This document shows positions 15,691 to 25,640 of a stretch of 64,000 nt of DNA, piece by piece. The stretch spans positions 1 to 64,000 of the forward strand of contig NZ_JADMLH010000024.1 in the NCBI RefSeq assembly GCF_016464385.1, given 5' to 3'. Source of the DNA: Nucisporomicrobium flavum (GTDB lineage: Bacteria; Actinomycetota; Actinomycetes; Mycobacteriales; Micromonosporaceae). The notes below the pieces were generated by a model. It was not told where the DNA came from. It worked only from the letters and a program-made list of their open reading frames with translations, and searched no databases. Positions within the stretch are counted from its first letter, which is position 1. The number at the start of each line of letters is the position of its first letter. A program made the translations under genes and the position numbers.

Positions 15691-16869
15691 GTGGACCTGT
15701 TCGAGTATCAGGGGCGCGACCTGTTCGAACGGCACGGGCTGCCCGTGCTGGGCGGCGGCGTCGCCGAGACCCCGCAGGAGGCGCGTGCGATCGCCGAGCG
15801 CCTGGGCGGCAAGGTCGTCGTCAAGGCGCAGGTCAAGGTCGGCGGCCGGGGCAAGGCCGGCGGCGTCAAGCTCGCTGACGGCGCCGACGAGGCCGAGGCC
15901 CGCGCGACCGACATCCTGGGCATGGACATCAAGGGTCACACGGTGCACAAGGTGATGCTCGCGGAGACCGCGGACATCCAGGAGGAGTACTACTTCTCCT
16001 ACCTGCTGGACCGGGCCAACCGCACCTTCCTCTGCATCGCCAGCGTCGCCGGCGGCATGGAGATCGAGACGGTCGCCGAGGAGCAGCCGGACAAGGTTGC
16101 CAAGATCGCGATCGACGCCGTGAAGGGCGTGGACGAGGCGGTCGCGCGCGAGATCGTCGCCGCGGCGCAGTTCCCGGCCGAGGTGTCCGAGCAGATCGTC
16201 GAGATCGCGCAGAAGCTGTGGCAGGCCTTCGTGGCCGAGGACGCCACGCTGGTCGAGGTGAACCCGCTCGCCAAGGTGGGCGACGGCCGGGTGCTGCTGC
16301 TCGACGCGAAGATCACCCTGGACGAGAACGCCGGCTTCCGCCACCCCGACCACGAGGCGCTGGTGGACCAGTCCGCGGTCGACCCGCTGGAGCAGGCCGC
16401 CAAGGAGAAGAACCTCAACTACGTCAAGCTCGACGGCGAGGTCGGCATCATCGGCAACGGCGCGGGCCTGGTCATGTCGACGCTCGACGTGGTCGCGTAC
16501 GCCGGTGAGGCGCACGGCGGCGTCAAGCCGGCCAACTTCCTCGACATCGGCGGCGGCGCCAGCGCCCAGGTCATGGCGAACGGCCTCGAGATCGTGCTCG
16601 GTGACCCGTCGGTCAAGTCGGTGTTCGTCAACGTCTTCGGCGGCATCACCGCCTGCGACGAGGTCGCCAACGGCATCATCCAGGCCCTCGCCCTGCTCGG
16701 CGAGCGCGGCGAGGCCGTCTCCAAGCCGCTCGTGGTCCGCCTCGACGGCAACAACGCCGAGGCCGGCCGGGCGATCCTGGACTCGGCGAACAACCCGCTC
16801 GTGGAGCGGGTCGACACGATGGACGGTGCGGCCGAGCGTGCCGCCGAGCTCGCGGCTGCGGGGAAGTGA
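15691..16869 (+). CDS. sucC: Succinyl-CoA synthetase (ADP-forming), beta subunit
   Basis: TCA-cycle enzyme subunit that binds nucleotide and succinate; with SucD it interconverts succinyl-CoA and succinate while making ATP or GTP. The 392-residue protein starts with the typical [19 protein letters not shown] and has an N-terminal ATP-grasp domain ([12 protein letters not shown]). The C-terminal ligase domain contains [12 protein letters not shown] and [15 protein letters not shown]. The start is GTG at 15691 after AAGGAG (15681-15686). sucD follows after four bases, so the two are co-transcribed. Confidence 0.96.
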   Translation: MDLFEYQGRDLFERHGLPVLGGGVAETPQEARAIAERLGGKVVVKAQVKVGGRGKAGGVKLADGADEAEARATDILGMDIKGHTVHKVMLAETADIQEEYYFSYLLDRANRTFLCIASVAGGMEIETVAEEQPDKVAKIAIDAVKGVDEAVAREIVAAAQFPAEVSEQIVEIAQKLWQAFVAEDATLVEVNPLAKVGDGRVLLLDAKITLDENAGFRHPDHEALVDQSAVDPLEQAAKEKNLNYVKLDGEVGIIGNGAGLVMSTLDVVAYAGEAHGGVKPANFLDIGGGASAQVMANGLEIVLGDPSVKSVFVNVFGGITACDEVANGIIQALALLGERGEAVSKPLVVRLDGNNAEAGRAILDSANNPLVERVDTMDGAAERAAELAAAGK

Positions 16870-16873
16870 CGAC

Positions 16874-17755
16874 ATGGCTATCTGGCTCACCAAGGACTCC
16901 AAGGTCATCGTCCAGGGCATGACCGGCTCGGAGGGTTCGAAGCACACCCGCCGCATGCTGGCCGCCGGCACCAACGTGGTCGGCGGCGTGAACCCCCGCA
17001 AGGCCGGCACGACGGTGGACTTCGACGGCACCTCGCTGCCCGTGTTCGCCTCCGTGGGCGAGGCCATGAAGGAGACCGGCGCGGACGTGTCGGTCATCTT
17101 CGTCCCGCCGGCGTTCACCAAGGCCGCCGTGCTCGAGGCCATCGACGCCGAGATCCCGCTCGCCGTGGTGATCACCGAGGGCGTACCGGTGCAGGACTCC
17201 GCCGCGTTCTGGGCGCACAACATCGCCCAGGGGCAGAAGACCCGCATCATCGGCCCGAACTGCCCCGGCATCGCGTCCCCGGGCGCGTCGAACGCGGGCA
17301 TCATCCCGGCCGACATCACCCCGGCCGGCCGCATCGGCCTGGTTTCGAAGAGCGGCACGCTGACCTACCAGCTCATGTACGAGCTGCGCGACTTCGGCTT
17401 CTCGACGTGCGTGGGCATCGGCGGCGACCCGATCATCGGCACCACCCACATCGACGCGCTCAAGGCCTTCCAGGACGACCCGGACACCGACGCGATCGTG
17501 ATGATCGGCGAGATCGGCGGCGACGCCGAGGAGCGCGCGGCCGAGTTCATCAAGGCGAACGTGACCAAGCCGGTCATCGGCTACATCGCCGGCTTCACCG
17601 CCCCGCCCGGCAAGACCATGGGCCACGCGGGCGCGATCATCTCCGGCTCGGCCGGCACGGCGGACGCCAAGAAGGCGGCCCTCGAGGCCGCGGGCGTCAA
17701 GGTCGGCAAGACGCCGAGCGAGACCGCGCGCCTCATGCGCGAGGTCATGAGCTGA
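16874..17755 (+). CDS. sucD: Succinyl-CoA synthetase, alpha subunit
   Basis: Binds CoA and carries the active-site histidine that is transiently phosphorylated. The 293-residue protein has an N-terminal CoA-binding Rossmann domain ([13 protein letters not shown]) and a C-terminal ligase domain. The catalytic His is in [13 protein letters not shown] 16874 follows sucC by four bases with gggaag upstream. A long two-part hairpin closes the unit twenty bases after the stop. Confidence 0.96.
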   Translation: MAIWLTKDSKVIVQGMTGSEGSKHTRRMLAAGTNVVGGVNPRKAGTTVDFDGTSLPVFASVGEAMKETGADVSVIFVPPAFTKAAVLEAIDAEIPLAVVITEGVPVQDSAAFWAHNIAQGQKTRIIGPNCPGIASPGASNAGIIPADITPAGRIGLVSKSGTLTYQLMYELRDFGFSTCVGIGGDPIIGTTHIDALKAFQDDPDTDAIVMIGEIGGDAEERAAEFIKANVTKPVIGYIAGFTAPPGKTMGHAGAIISGSAGTADAKKAALEAAGVKVGKTPSETARLMREVMS

Positions 17756-17773
17756 TTTTGGTACGGCCACGCA

Positions 17774-17814
17774 CGCGCCGCCGCACGGACCAGCCCGGTC
17801 CGGTCGGCGGCGCG
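17774..17814 (+). terminator. Terminator hairpin of sucCD
   Basis: The outer stem cgcgccgccg / cggcggcgcg (17774-17783, 17805-17814) encloses an inner stem cggacc / ggtccg. It is followed by tcgcc and TTTT. It sits just after sucD. Confidence 0.75.
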
Positions 17815-17958
17815 TCGCCTTTTCCGTCCCGGCGTGGCGGCGCCCCTTCGTTCCGGGCTGTTCCGGGGCGTTGTGGCGGTGCGTCGGCCGGGGCTTGTGG
17901 CGGCGCGTCGCGGTTTTCGCGTCGCCGCAGGCCGCCCGGCGTGGAAAAGTAGTCGGCG

Positions 17959-19605
17959 ATGCCGACCACACCCGACCGTCCCGACGGTCGACCCGCCGGC
18001 TCGGGGGACCCCATCGAGGCCGCCGAGGCCACCGACGACGCTGCCCTCGGCCCGTGGGCAGACCCCGCCACCGGTCCGGGCACGCCCCTGCGTGGGGACG
18101 ACGTCGACGACGACGACTTCGCCATCGCGCGGGAAACCGTGTCGATCGGCGTACGGCCCGCCGCACCCGGCCCCGCCGCCGGTGGTGTCTCGGCCGGTCC
18201 TGCTGGCGGGAACGCCTCGGCTGGTCCCGCCGACGGTGCCTCGGCGGCCGCCGGTTCCGGGGCGGGGGGCGACCACGCCACGGTCGGGATCGATCCGCGG
18301 AACCGGCCCACGGTCCGCGTCGACCCGCGCAATCACCAGACGGTCAAGCTTCCCGGTCAGCGGCGCCCCGCGGAGTACCGGAGCCGGCGCGCACCCCTGC
18401 CGGTCGCCGCGGCTTTCGCGACTCTGTGGGCCGCGCTGCTGTCGTACGTGCCGGTGGCGGCGGTCATCGGGCTCGCCCGCACGCTCGAGGGGCAGGGCGG
18501 CCTCGGCGGCGCCGCCCATGCCGGGCTCGCCGGGTGGCTGCTCGGGCACGGCGTACCGATCGGCACGTCCATCGGCCCGCTCGGCCTCGCGCCGCTGCTG
18601 CTCACACTGCTCGCAGGGTGGCGGCTCAACCGCGCCGGGCTGCACGTCACCCGCGCCATCGGGGCCCGGCGCAGCGGTTCGCCGCGGGCCGCGCTGCTGG
18701 TCGCGGCCACGATCGGGATCGCGTACGCCATCCTCGGCACGCTGGCGGCCCTCGTGGTCGACGGCCGCGGCACCGCGGTGACCCCCGGCCGCGCCGCGCT
18801 CCACCTCTTCCTGGCCGGGCTGGTCTTCTCACTCATCGGCTCCCTGCGCAGCACGGAAGCCCTCGTGGTCGTCGCCCGGCGCATGCCGCCGCCCCTACGG
18901 CACGGCCTGCGTACCGGCGTTGTGGCGGCCCTGCTGATCCTCGCCGCCGGGGCTGCGTTCGCCGGCCTGTCGGTCGCGATCGGCGGGGGCCAGGCGGCCG
19001 ACATGATCGGCGCGTACCGCACCGGGGTGGCGGGGCAGGCGGGCATCACCCTGGTCAGCCTCGCGTACGGGGCCAACGGCGTGGTGTGGGCGGCGGCGTA
19101 CCTGCTCGGCCCGGGATTCTCGCTCGGCACCGACTCCGCCGTACGCCTGACCGAGCTGACCGTCGGCCCGCTGCCCACGCTGCCACTGCTCGCCGGGCTG
19201 CCCAACGGCCCGATGGGCGCGAGCGGAGCGGCCCTGCTCGCCGTACCGGTCCTCGCCGCGATGGCCGCGGGCTGGCTGCTGACCCGCCGGCTCATGGGCG
19301 TGCACCACGTGGTGGACGGTCACCTGGTCGATGGCCGCCACCCGTCGCGATCCGGCGACACAGCCCCCGCCGAACCGGCATGGCACCTGGTGCTCGCCTC
19401 GGCGGCGTTGGCCGGTCCGGTGGCGGGCCTCGTTCTCGGCGTCCTGTCGTGGCTGTCGGGCGGCCCGCTGGGCAACGGCCGGATGGCGGAGATCGGACCG
19501 GTGCCGTGGCAGGTGGCATTCATCGCGACCGTGGTGGTCACGGTGTCGGCGTGCATCGGCGCGGCGGCCGGGCGAGCGTTCCGGGCGCCGGTCCACCACA
19601 AGTAG
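17959..19605 (+). CDS. DUF6350 integral membrane protein, PerM-like
   Basis: A 548-residue protein. The first ~130 residues are acidic, Pro/Gly-rich and probably cytoplasmic, and contain repeated DPRN motifs. A large polytopic membrane domain follows, with about nine or ten hydrophobic segments. Family and gene order (between sucD and purN) match mycobacterial PerM (Rv0955), a cell-division-associated membrane protein needed for persistence. Assignment rests on this synteny plus topology. The ATG at 17959 has no clear ribosome binding site, and tagtcg lies just before it, so a leaderless message is possible. The long disordered N-terminus seems larger than in mycobacteria. Confidence 0.78.
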   Translation: MPTTPDRPDGRPAGSGDPIEAAEATDDAALGPWADPATGPGTPLRGDDVDDDDFAIARETVSIGVRPAAPGPAAGGVSAGPAGGNASAGPADGASAAAGSGAGGDHATVGIDPRNRPTVRVDPRNHQTVKLPGQRRPAEYRSRRAPLPVAAAFATLWAALLSYVPVAAVIGLARTLEGQGGLGGAAHAGLAGWLLGHGVPIGTSIGPLGLAPLLLTLLAGWRLNRAGLHVTRAIGARRSGSPRAALLVAATIGIAYAILGTLAALVVDGRGTAVTPGRAALHLFLAGLVFSLIGSLRSTEALVVVARRMPPPLRHGLRTGVVAALLILAAGAAFAGLSVAIGGGQAADMIGAYRTGVAGQAGITLVSLAYGANGVVWAAAYLLGPGFSLGTDSAVRLTELTVGPLPTLPLLAGLPNGPMGASGAALLAVPVLAAMAAGWLLTRRLMGVHHVVDGHLVDGRHPSRSGDTAPAEPAWHLVLASAALAGPVAGLVLGVLSWLSGGPLGNGRMAEIGPVPWQVAFIATVVVTVSACIGAAAGRAFRAPVHHK

Positions 19606-19919
19606 GCCCTGCCGGCCCGTCAGCGATCAGCGTGCTTGTTCGCGGTTCGGTGAGGGGGTCGGCCGCGGCGGAGCACGTGTCGGTCAGTCGGTGCTCCGCG
19701 CTGGGCTGTGTCGGTCATGGCGCTGCGTGGGGCTGCGGCGGTCATTGGGCTGCGGCGGTGATTGCGCTGCGCTGGGCTGCGGCGGTGATTGCGCTGCGCC
19801 GGTCGGTCGGTCGGTCGGTGCTTTGTGGCCCGGGTGGCGGGTGGGTGCGGTGGGGCGTGCTGGAACGGACGACGGGCGTCCCGGCCGGAGCCGGAACGCC
19901 CGTCGTGGGCCCTGGTCGA
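19606..19919. repeat. Convergent gap with 27-bp and CGGT repeats
   Basis: No gene is seen. Two near-exact 27-bp units occur at 19747-19773 and 19774-19800, preceded by degenerate copies from about 19700. They run into five tandem CGGT at 19800-19819. The hairpin 19869-19906 closes the gap on the side of the minus-strand gene. Confidence 0.7.
19869..19906 (-). terminator. Terminator hairpin after the DUF4190-like gene
   Basis: acgacgggcgt (19869-19879) and acgcccgtcgt (19896-19906) are exact complements. The loop can itself pair (ccggcc/gccgg). It lies 14 bases beyond the stop of the minus-strand gene and has no T tract. Confidence 0.65.
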
Positions 19920-20186
19920 TCAGGGAGAGGTCAGGTTCGACAGCGTGCCCGTCGCGGCCAGGATGATGTTGATGATCAGGGCCAGCACGATGACGCCGAA
20001 GGTCACGTAGGCCAGCGTCGGCTGCTTGCCCACCTTGCGGGCCTCGAGCAGGCTCAGCACACCGAAGACGATGCCGAGCGGCCAGCAGCAGAACGCGAAG
20101 ACGATGCCCAGGACACCCCAGAGCGTCGTCTTGTCGTTGCCCGCGGCGGGCGGCGGCTGCTGTCCGTAGTAGGGCGGTGGCGTCAC
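19920..20186 (-). CDS. Small DUF4190-like membrane protein
   Basis: An 88-residue protein with a Pro/Gln/Tyr-rich N-terminus (PPPYYGQQPPP) and two hydrophobic segments separated by the LSLLEARKVGKQP loop. This is the DUF4190 pattern (GIVFGVLSLLEARK). Function is unknown; such proteins are common in actinobacterial membranes. The start is GTG at 20186, with GGAGGATT about six bases upstream. It faces the PerM-like gene convergently and diverges from purN. Confidence 0.75.
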   Translation of the reverse strand: MTPPPYYGQQPPPAAGNDKTTLWGVLGIVFAFCCWPLGIVFGVLSLLEARKVGKQPTLAYVTFGVIVLALIINIILAATGTLSNLTSP

Positions 20187-20600
20187 GGGCGAATCCTCCA
20201 GATAATTCCGCGCTCAGGCGGGGGGTGTGCAATCCATGCGCACGCGGACCATCGCGTGAGCGGCCCGCAGCCTAACCGATGATCAGGTGTTTTCGCTGTC
20301 CACGGAACGAACCGTGTCCTCCCGGCGCGCCCGGCGGCGGGCCTCACGCGCCCGGCGGTGTCCTCGCGGTGCGACCAGTGGTGGCTTGGCGGGACGCCCG
20401 ACGATTTGCGTGCGACGCACTCGGCGGTGCCTTCGCCAGGCGACCGTTGGTGTCCTTCGGCGCGCCCGGTGGTGTCTTCGCGGGGCGTCCGGCCGTGGGG
20501 TCGACCGGCTTGAACCCTGTTCGTCCGGCGGGGTGCCGTCGCCGGCGGGCGCGCTCGGCCCGGGTGCGGCTGGGCGGGGGCGCGACGATAGGGTGCTCGG
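20187..20600. other. Divergent gap, DUF4190-like gene / purN
   Basis: No gene is seen. Bases 20330-20500 contain irregular, diverged repeats of a motif like ggcggtgtcctcgcgg at 35-60 base intervals, reminiscent of a decayed minisatellite. Promoters for both flanking genes must lie here, but no clear consensus is recognisable. I found no purine riboswitch core. Confidence 0.45.
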
Positions 20601-21218
20601 GTGACAGACCCCGCGCCCGCCCGCCTGGTCGTCCTCGTCTCCGGCTCCGGCAGCAACCTGCAGGCCCTGCTCGACGCCGCCGCGGATCCCGCGTACGGCG
20701 CGAAGGTCGTCGCCGTCGGGGCTGACCGGGACGGCATCGCCGGCCTCGACCGTGCCGCCGCGGCCGGAGTGCCCACGTTCGTGGACTCCGTCAAGGCGTA
20801 CCCGACGCGTGACGACTGGGACGCCGCTCTGACCGCGCACGTCGCCGAGCACGAGCCGGACCTGGTCATCTCGGCCGGGTTCCTCAAGCTCGTCGGCAAG
20901 CAGTTCCTCGACGCGTTCGGCGACCGGTACGTCAACACCCACAATGCGCTGCTGCCGGCGTTCCCGGGCATCCACGGCCCGCGCGACGCCCTCGCGTACG
21001 GGGTGAAGATCGCCGGCGCGACGCTGTTCTTCGTCGACGCCGGCGTCGACACCGGACCCATCATCGCCCAGGTCAGCGTCCCCGTGCTCGATGGCGACAC
21101 GGAGGAGACGCTGACCGAGCGGATCAAGGAAGCCGAGCGTCGGCAGCTCGTCGAGCAGGTCGGCCGGCTGGTCCGCGAAGGCTGGACCATCACGGACAGG
21201 AAGGTCACCATCCCATGA
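20601..21218 (+). CDS. purN: Phosphoribosylglycinamide formyltransferase 1
   Basis: Third step of purine synthesis: transfers formyl from 10-formyl-THF to GAR. The 205-residue protein has [10 protein letters not shown] (phosphate binding), [15 protein letters not shown] (catalytic His, with Asn ahead of it) and VDTGPII (catalytic Asp). The start is GTG at 20601. Its stop overlaps the ATG of purH (ATGA), so the two are translationally coupled. Confidence 0.95.
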   Translation: MTDPAPARLVVLVSGSGSNLQALLDAAADPAYGAKVVAVGADRDGIAGLDRAAAAGVPTFVDSVKAYPTRDDWDAALTAHVAEHEPDLVISAGFLKLVGKQFLDAFGDRYVNTHNALLPAFPGIHGPRDALAYGVKIAGATLFFVDAGVDTGPIIAQVSVPVLDGDTEETLTERIKEAERRQLVEQVGRLVREGWTITDRKVTIP

Positions 21219-22771
21219 GCGCCGACGGCCGTCGTCCGATCAAGCGGGCACTGCTCAGCGTGTACGACAAGACGGGGCTGGTCGAGCTGGCCCAGGCCCT
21301 GCACGCCGCCGGGGTGCAGATCGTCTCCACGGGTTCCACCGCGTCGACCGTCGAGGGCGCCGGCGTGCCGGTGACCCGCGTCGAGGAGCTCACCGGCTTC
21401 CCGGAGTGCCTCGACGGCCGGGTGAAGACGCTGCACCCGAAGGTGCACGCGGGCCTCCTCGCGGACCTGCGGCTGCCGGCGCACGAGCAGCAGCTGGCCG
21501 AGCTGGAGGTTCAGCCGTTCGACCTGCTCGTCAGCAACCTGTACCCGTTCACGCAGACGGTCGCGTCGGGCGCGAGCGTGGACGAGTGCGTCGAGCAGAT
21601 CGACATCGGCGGGCCCGCGATGGTCCGGGCGGCGGCGAAGAACCACCCCTCCGTCGCGGTGGTCACGTCGGTGTCGGCGTACCCGCTGATCCTGGAGGCC
21701 GTGAAGGACGGCGGGTTCACGCTGACGCAGCGCAAGCTGCTCGCGGCCCGCGCCTTCGCCGACATCGCCGAGTACGACGTCGCGGTCGCCAACTGGTGCG
21801 CCACGACGCTGGCCCCGTCGGAATGGCCGGAGTTCACCGGGCTGGCGCTCAAGCGGGAGAGCGCGCTGCGCTACGGCGAGAACCCGCACCAGCAGGCGGC
21901 CCTCTACGTGGACCCGAACGCGCCGGCCGGCCTCGCCCAGGCGCAGCAGCTGCACGGCAAGGAGATGTCGTACAACAACTACGTCGACGCGGATGCCGCG
22001 TGGCGCAGCGCCAACGACTTCACCGACCCCTGCGTCGCGATCATCAAGCACGCCAACCCGTGCGGCATCGCGATCGGCGCGGACGTGGCCGAGGCGCACC
22101 GCAAGGCGCACGCGTGCGACCCTGTGTCGGCGTTCGGCGGCGTCATCGCGGTGAACCGGGAGGTGACGCTCGAGCTCGCCCAGCAGCTCGACGGCATCTT
22201 CACCGAGGTCATCGTCGCGCCGTCGTACGCGCCGGACGCGCTGGCGGTCTTCCAGGAGAAGAAGAACCTGCGCGTGCTGGTCGCGCCGGCATGGAACCCG
22301 CCGCCCGCCGAGGTGAAGCAGATCGGCGGCGGCGTGCTGGTCCAGGTGTCCGACCGGATCGACGCGGAGGGCGACGCCCCGGCCAACTGGACGCTCGCGA
22401 CCGGCCCGGCTGCCTCGCCGGAGGACCTGCGCGACCTGGCCTTCGCCTGGCGCGCGATCCGCTCGGTGAAGAGCAACGCGATCCTGCTCGCCCACGACGG
22501 CGCCACGGTCGGCGTCGGCATGGGCCAGGTCAACCGCGTCGACTCGGCCCACCTGGCGGTCAACCGCGCCGGCGCGGACCGGGCGAAGGGCAGCGTGGCG
22601 GCCTCGGACGCGTTCTTCCCGTTCCCCGACGGACTCGAGGTGCTGATCGCGGCCGGGGTGAAGGCCGTGGTCCAGCCCGGCGGCTCGATCCGCGACAACC
22701 TGGTGATCGAGGCGGCGGAGAAGGCGGGCCTGACCGTCTACCTCACCGGTACGCGGCACTTCTACCACTGA
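21215..22771 (+). CDS. purH: Bifunctional AICAR transformylase / IMP cyclohydrolase
   Basis: Last two steps of IMP synthesis. The N-terminal cyclohydrolase (MGS-like) domain shows [15 protein letters not shown] and [13 protein letters not shown]. The C-terminal transformylase domain shows [21 protein letters not shown] and DAFFPFPDG and ends in TGTRHFYH. The 518-residue length is standard. It overlaps purN by four bases and is followed after one base by a pentapeptide-repeat gene. Confidence 0.96.
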   Translation: MSADGRRPIKRALLSVYDKTGLVELAQALHAAGVQIVSTGSTASTVEGAGVPVTRVEELTGFPECLDGRVKTLHPKVHAGLLADLRLPAHEQQLAELEVQPFDLLVSNLYPFTQTVASGASVDECVEQIDIGGPAMVRAAAKNHPSVAVVTSVSAYPLILEAVKDGGFTLTQRKLLAARAFADIAEYDVAVANWCATTLAPSEWPEFTGLALKRESALRYGENPHQQAALYVDPNAPAGLAQAQQLHGKEMSYNNYVDADAAWRSANDFTDPCVAIIKHANPCGIAIGADVAEAHRKAHACDPVSAFGGVIAVNREVTLELAQQLDGIFTEVIVAPSYAPDALAVFQEKKNLRVLVAPAWNPPPAEVKQIGGGVLVQVSDRIDAEGDAPANWTLATGPAASPEDLRDLAFAWRAIRSVKSNAILLAHDGATVGVGMGQVNRVDSAHLAVNRAGADRAKGSVAASDAFFPFPDGLEVLIAAGVKAVVQPGGSIRDNLVIEAAEKAGLTVYLTGTRHFYH

Positions 22772-22772
22772 C

Positions 22773-23372
22773 GTGTCCGACGTCGAGGTCATCCGCAACG
22801 AGACCTTCTCCGGTAAGGACTGGGCGCTGGCGGAGGTGGAACGCGCGGTCTACGAGGACTGCGCGTTCCACGACGTCGACTGGTCGGAGGCGCGCCTGAC
22901 CGGCTGCACGTTCCGGCACTGCGAGTTCGGCAACGTCCGCTTCAACGCGGCGGAGCTGACGACCTGCGCGATCATCCAGTCCCGCCTGCGCCGCTGCTCG
23001 TTCTTCGACGCGACGCTGACCGGCTGCAAGCTCACCGGCGCCCAGTTCCTCGACTGCTCGTTGCGACCGCTGACGGTCGACGGCGGGGACTGGGGCTTCG
23101 TGTCGCTGCGCGGGCAGAACCTGACCGCGGCGAAGCTGGGCGGCCTGCGGCTGCGGGAGGCCGACTTCGAGGGAGCCAACCTCACCCGGGTCGATCTGCG
23201 CGGCGCGGACCTCTCCTACGCGCGGCTGAAGGATGCGGTGCTCAAGGGCGCCGACCTGCGCGGCGCGGACCTCGACGGAGTCGCGTTGCGGGAGGTGGAC
23301 CTCACCGGGGCGAAGATCGACATCTCCCAGGCCGGGCTGGTCGCGCAGGCCTACGGAGCGATCCTGGGCTGA
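22773..23372 (+). CDS. Pentapeptide-repeat protein
   Basis: A 199-residue protein. From about residue 25 onward it is built of A(D/N)LXX-type pentapeptides (for example ADLRG, ADFEG, ANLTR), predicted to fold as a right-handed quadrilateral beta-helix. Early repeats are Cys-rich (DCAF, GCTF, HCEF). Some family members mimic DNA and shield gyrase, but nothing here proves that. GTG 22773 starts one base after the purH stop, so it is probably the last gene of the purN-purH operon. Its place in purine metabolism is unknown. Confidence 0.85.
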   Translation: MSDVEVIRNETFSGKDWALAEVERAVYEDCAFHDVDWSEARLTGCTFRHCEFGNVRFNAAELTTCAIIQSRLRRCSFFDATLTGCKLTGAQFLDCSLRPLTVDGGDWGFVSLRGQNLTAAKLGGLRLREADFEGANLTRVDLRGADLSYARLKDAVLKGADLRGADLDGVALREVDLTGAKIDISQAGLVAQAYGAILG

Positions 23373-23431
23373 ACGCGAGTGGCTTATCTCCCGCCGGGCG
23401 GACCTGCCGGGTAATGCGCCGTTAACCGACT

Positions 23432-23439
23432 GATACGGT
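23432..23439 (+). promoter_or_regulatory. Candidate extended -10 of mdh
   Basis: TGATACGGT reads as an extended -10 (TG, one base, TACGGT) about 36 bases before the mdh ATG. No convincing -35 is seen, which extended -10 promoters can tolerate. Confidence 0.35.
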
Positions 23440-23474
23440 CCGGAAAAACCGTCCCGCGGACTGGGAGTAAGAGC

Positions 23475-24425
23475 ATGGGCAAGAAGGTCACCGTCGTAGG
23501 CGCCGGTTTCTACGGGTCCACGACCGCACAGCGTCTGGCCGAGTACGACATCTTCGAGACCGTGGTGCTCACCGACATCGTCGAGGGCAAGCCCGAGGGC
23601 CTCGCGCTCGACCTCAACCAGTCGCGCCCGATCGAGGGCTTCGAGACAAAGATCGTCGGCGCCACGACCGGCCCGAACGGCGAGGGCTACGAGGCCATCG
23701 AGGGCTCGGACGTCGTCGTGATCACCGCCGGCCTGCCGCGCAAGCCCGGCATGAGCCGCATGGACCTGCTCGGCGTCAACGCCAAGATCGTCCGCCAGGT
23801 CGCCGAGAACGTCGCGAAGTACGCCCCCAACGCCGTCGTCATCGTCGTGTCCAACCCGCTGGACGAGATGACCGCGCTGGCCCAGATCGCCACGCAGTTC
23901 CCGAAGAACCGGGTGCTCGGCCAGGCCGGCATGCTCGACTCGGCCCGCTTCACGAACTTCGTCGCCGAGGAGCTCAAGGTCCCGGTCGCGAGCGTGAAGA
24001 CCCTCACGCTGGGCTCGCACGGCGACACGATGGTGCCGGTGCCGTCGAAGTCCTCGGTCAACGGCAAGCCGCTCACCGACCTGCTGCCCGCCGACAAGGT
24101 CGAGGAGCTCGTCACCCGTACCCGCAACGGTGGCGCCGAGGTCGTCGCGCTGCTGAAGACCGGATCGGCGTACTACGCCCCGTCGGCGGCCGCGGCCCGC
24201 ATGGCCCGCGCTGTGGCTGAGGACTCCGGCGCGGTCATGCCGGTGTGCGCGTGGGTCGACGGCGAATACGGCATCTCCGGCGTCTACCTGGGCGTCGAGG
24301 CCGAGATCGGCGCGACCGGCGTGCGCCGCGTCGTGGAGACCGAGCTCACCGACTCCGAGCTGGCGGGCCTCAAGGAGGCGGCCGAGGCGGTTCGCGCGAA
24401 GCAGGCCGACGTCGCCGACCTCTGA
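23475..24425 (+). CDS. mdh: Malate dehydrogenase
   Basis: NAD-dependent oxidation of malate to oxaloacetate in the TCA cycle. The 316-residue protein belongs to the LDH-like MDH class. It has the nucleotide-binding GAGFYGS, the substrate-loop arginines in GLPRKPGMSRMDLL and the catalytic His in GSHGDTMVP. The loop Arg pair indicates malate rather than lactate specificity. ATG 23475 follows GGGAG. A near-perfect terminator with a T run follows the stop. Confidence 0.94.
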   Translation: MGKKVTVVGAGFYGSTTAQRLAEYDIFETVVLTDIVEGKPEGLALDLNQSRPIEGFETKIVGATTGPNGEGYEAIEGSDVVVITAGLPRKPGMSRMDLLGVNAKIVRQVAENVAKYAPNAVVIVVSNPLDEMTALAQIATQFPKNRVLGQAGMLDSARFTNFVAEELKVPVASVKTLTLGSHGDTMVPVPSKSSVNGKPLTDLLPADKVEELVTRTRNGGAEVVALLKTGSAYYAPSAAAARMARAVAEDSGAVMPVCAWVDGEYGISGVYLGVEAEIGATGVRRVVETELTDSELAGLKEAAEAVRAKQADVADL

Positions 24426-24434
24426 CAGATCGCG

Positions 24435-24473
24435 ATGAGGGCCGGGCCGTTTCGGCTCGGCCCTCATTCTTTT
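24435..24473 (+). terminator. Terminator of mdh
   Basis: atgagggccgggcc (24435-24448) pairs with ggctcggccctcat (24454-24467) with one G-T wobble and a five-base loop. tctttt follows. The minus-strand neighbour's stop codon (24464-24466) lies inside the right arm. Confidence 0.85.
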
Positions 24474-25264
24474 CCCACCCGCCCCCACACCGTCGACAGA
24501 TGCGACACCGCCAGCACCGAGCCACGGGAGGCGGCCCGCTGCAGCGCCGCGATCCGTGACCGCCGCGCCGACTCCGGGTCCAGGTCATGGCCGTACGCCA
24601 GCTCGGGCCGGACCAGCTGCACGGCGTGGACCAGCAGATCCCCTGTCACGAGCAACGACTCGTCGCCCGACTCCACCAGCACCGACTGGTGCCCCGGCGT
24701 GTGACCCGGCGTCGCGACGATCCGCACCTCCGGTGACAGCGTGGTGTCCCCGTCGACCACCTGCAGCCGGCCCTGCTCCCGGAGCGGACGCAGCAATACG
24801 TCCTCCTGCGCTCGCGCGGCGAAGGCCTCCGCGTCCGCCCGTTGCACAACCACCCGGGCGTTCACGAACGGTGAATCCGCCGGCACGGCCCAGCCGATGT
24901 GATCGGTGTGCAGGTGGGTCAGCACGATCGCCTCGACGGCGCCCGGGTCGAGACCGGCATCGAGGAGCGCGGACGGCAGCCGGCCCGGCACCGGCGCCCA
25001 GTCGGCGGCCAGGGAGCCGGCCGGCCCGATGCCCGCGTCGACGAGGGTGACCCGGCCGTCGGCGCTTCCGATCGCGAAGCTGCGGAAGCTCAACCACCAT
25101 CGGCCGTCGGCGGTCAGCGAACCCGGGTCGAGCGCGTCGGCGGCGGCCCAGTCCTGGGCGGTCGCGGCGGGGAAAGCGTCCTCGCGCTGATCGAAATGCG
25201 GCCCCTGGGCGTCGTCGAGGGCGATCACGGTCAGGGGCCCGATCTTGCGGGTGGCGTCGGTCAT
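24464..25264 (-). CDS. MBL-fold metallo-hydrolase
   Basis: A 266-residue metallo-beta-lactamase-fold protein. It has the zinc motif HLHTDHIGW, a downstream ATPGHTPGHQ histidine and later an Asp in LVTGDLLVH. The shape resembles the quorum-quenching lactonase or glyoxalase II branches rather than true beta-lactamases, and there is no signal peptide. The substrate is unknown. The start ATG at 25264 has only a weak ribosome binding site. It converges on mdh so closely that its stop is inside the mdh terminator. Confidence 0.8.
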   Translation of the reverse strand: MTDATRKIGPLTVIALDDAQGPHFDQREDAFPAATAQDWAAADALDPGSLTADGRWWLSFRSFAIGSADGRVTLVDAGIGPAGSLAADWAPVPGRLPSALLDAGLDPGAVEAIVLTHLHTDHIGWAVPADSPFVNARVVVQRADAEAFAARAQEDVLLRPLREQGRLQVVDGDTTLSPEVRIVATPGHTPGHQSVLVESGDESLLVTGDLLVHAVQLVRPELAYGHDLDPESARRSRIAALQRAASRGSVLAVSHLSTVWGRVGKE

Positions 25265-25625
25265 GGCCGCGACTTTATCGATGGCGGCCGGGCCCGGCCG
25301 GAGTTATCCACATCAGGGCTCTGTCCACAGGAACGCCGGTGCGGCGTTGCGGGCGGCCGGGGCCGACGGGCAGCCTCGTGGGCATGAAGATCGATGATCG
25401 GCCCGTCGCGAGGGCTGCCGGCGGCCTGAGGATGAGGTGCTGTGCCGCCCTCACGAGGGCTGTCCGCCGGATGGCAGCGGGCGCCCGCGCGGGCCTTCGT
25501 CAGCTGCGCGCCGGCCTCCATCAGCCGTGTGCCGGCCTTCGTCAGCTGCGCGCGGGCCTCCATCAGCCGTGCGCCGGCCTTCGTCAGCTGCGCGCCGGCC
25601 TTCGTCAGCCGTGCGTGGGCCTTCG
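25265..25625. other. Gap between MBL hydrolase and small membrane protein genes
   Basis: No gene is seen. The first 130 bases should contain the promoter of the MBL-fold gene; no clear elements were recognised. The rest is occupied by a 21-bp minisatellite that runs into the 3' end of the next gene. Confidence 0.55.
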
Positions 25626-25640
25626 TCAGCTGTGTGCGAC
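25494..25640. repeat. 21-bp tandem repeat, seven copies, overlapping a gene end
   Basis: Seven head-to-tail units of the type ccttcgtcagctgcgcgccgg start at 25494, in two alternating variants (cttcgtcagctg and ctccatcagccg). The last unit overlaps the final codons of the minus-strand gene that ends at 25626, so the array seems to have grown from that gene's end. Confidence 0.88.
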
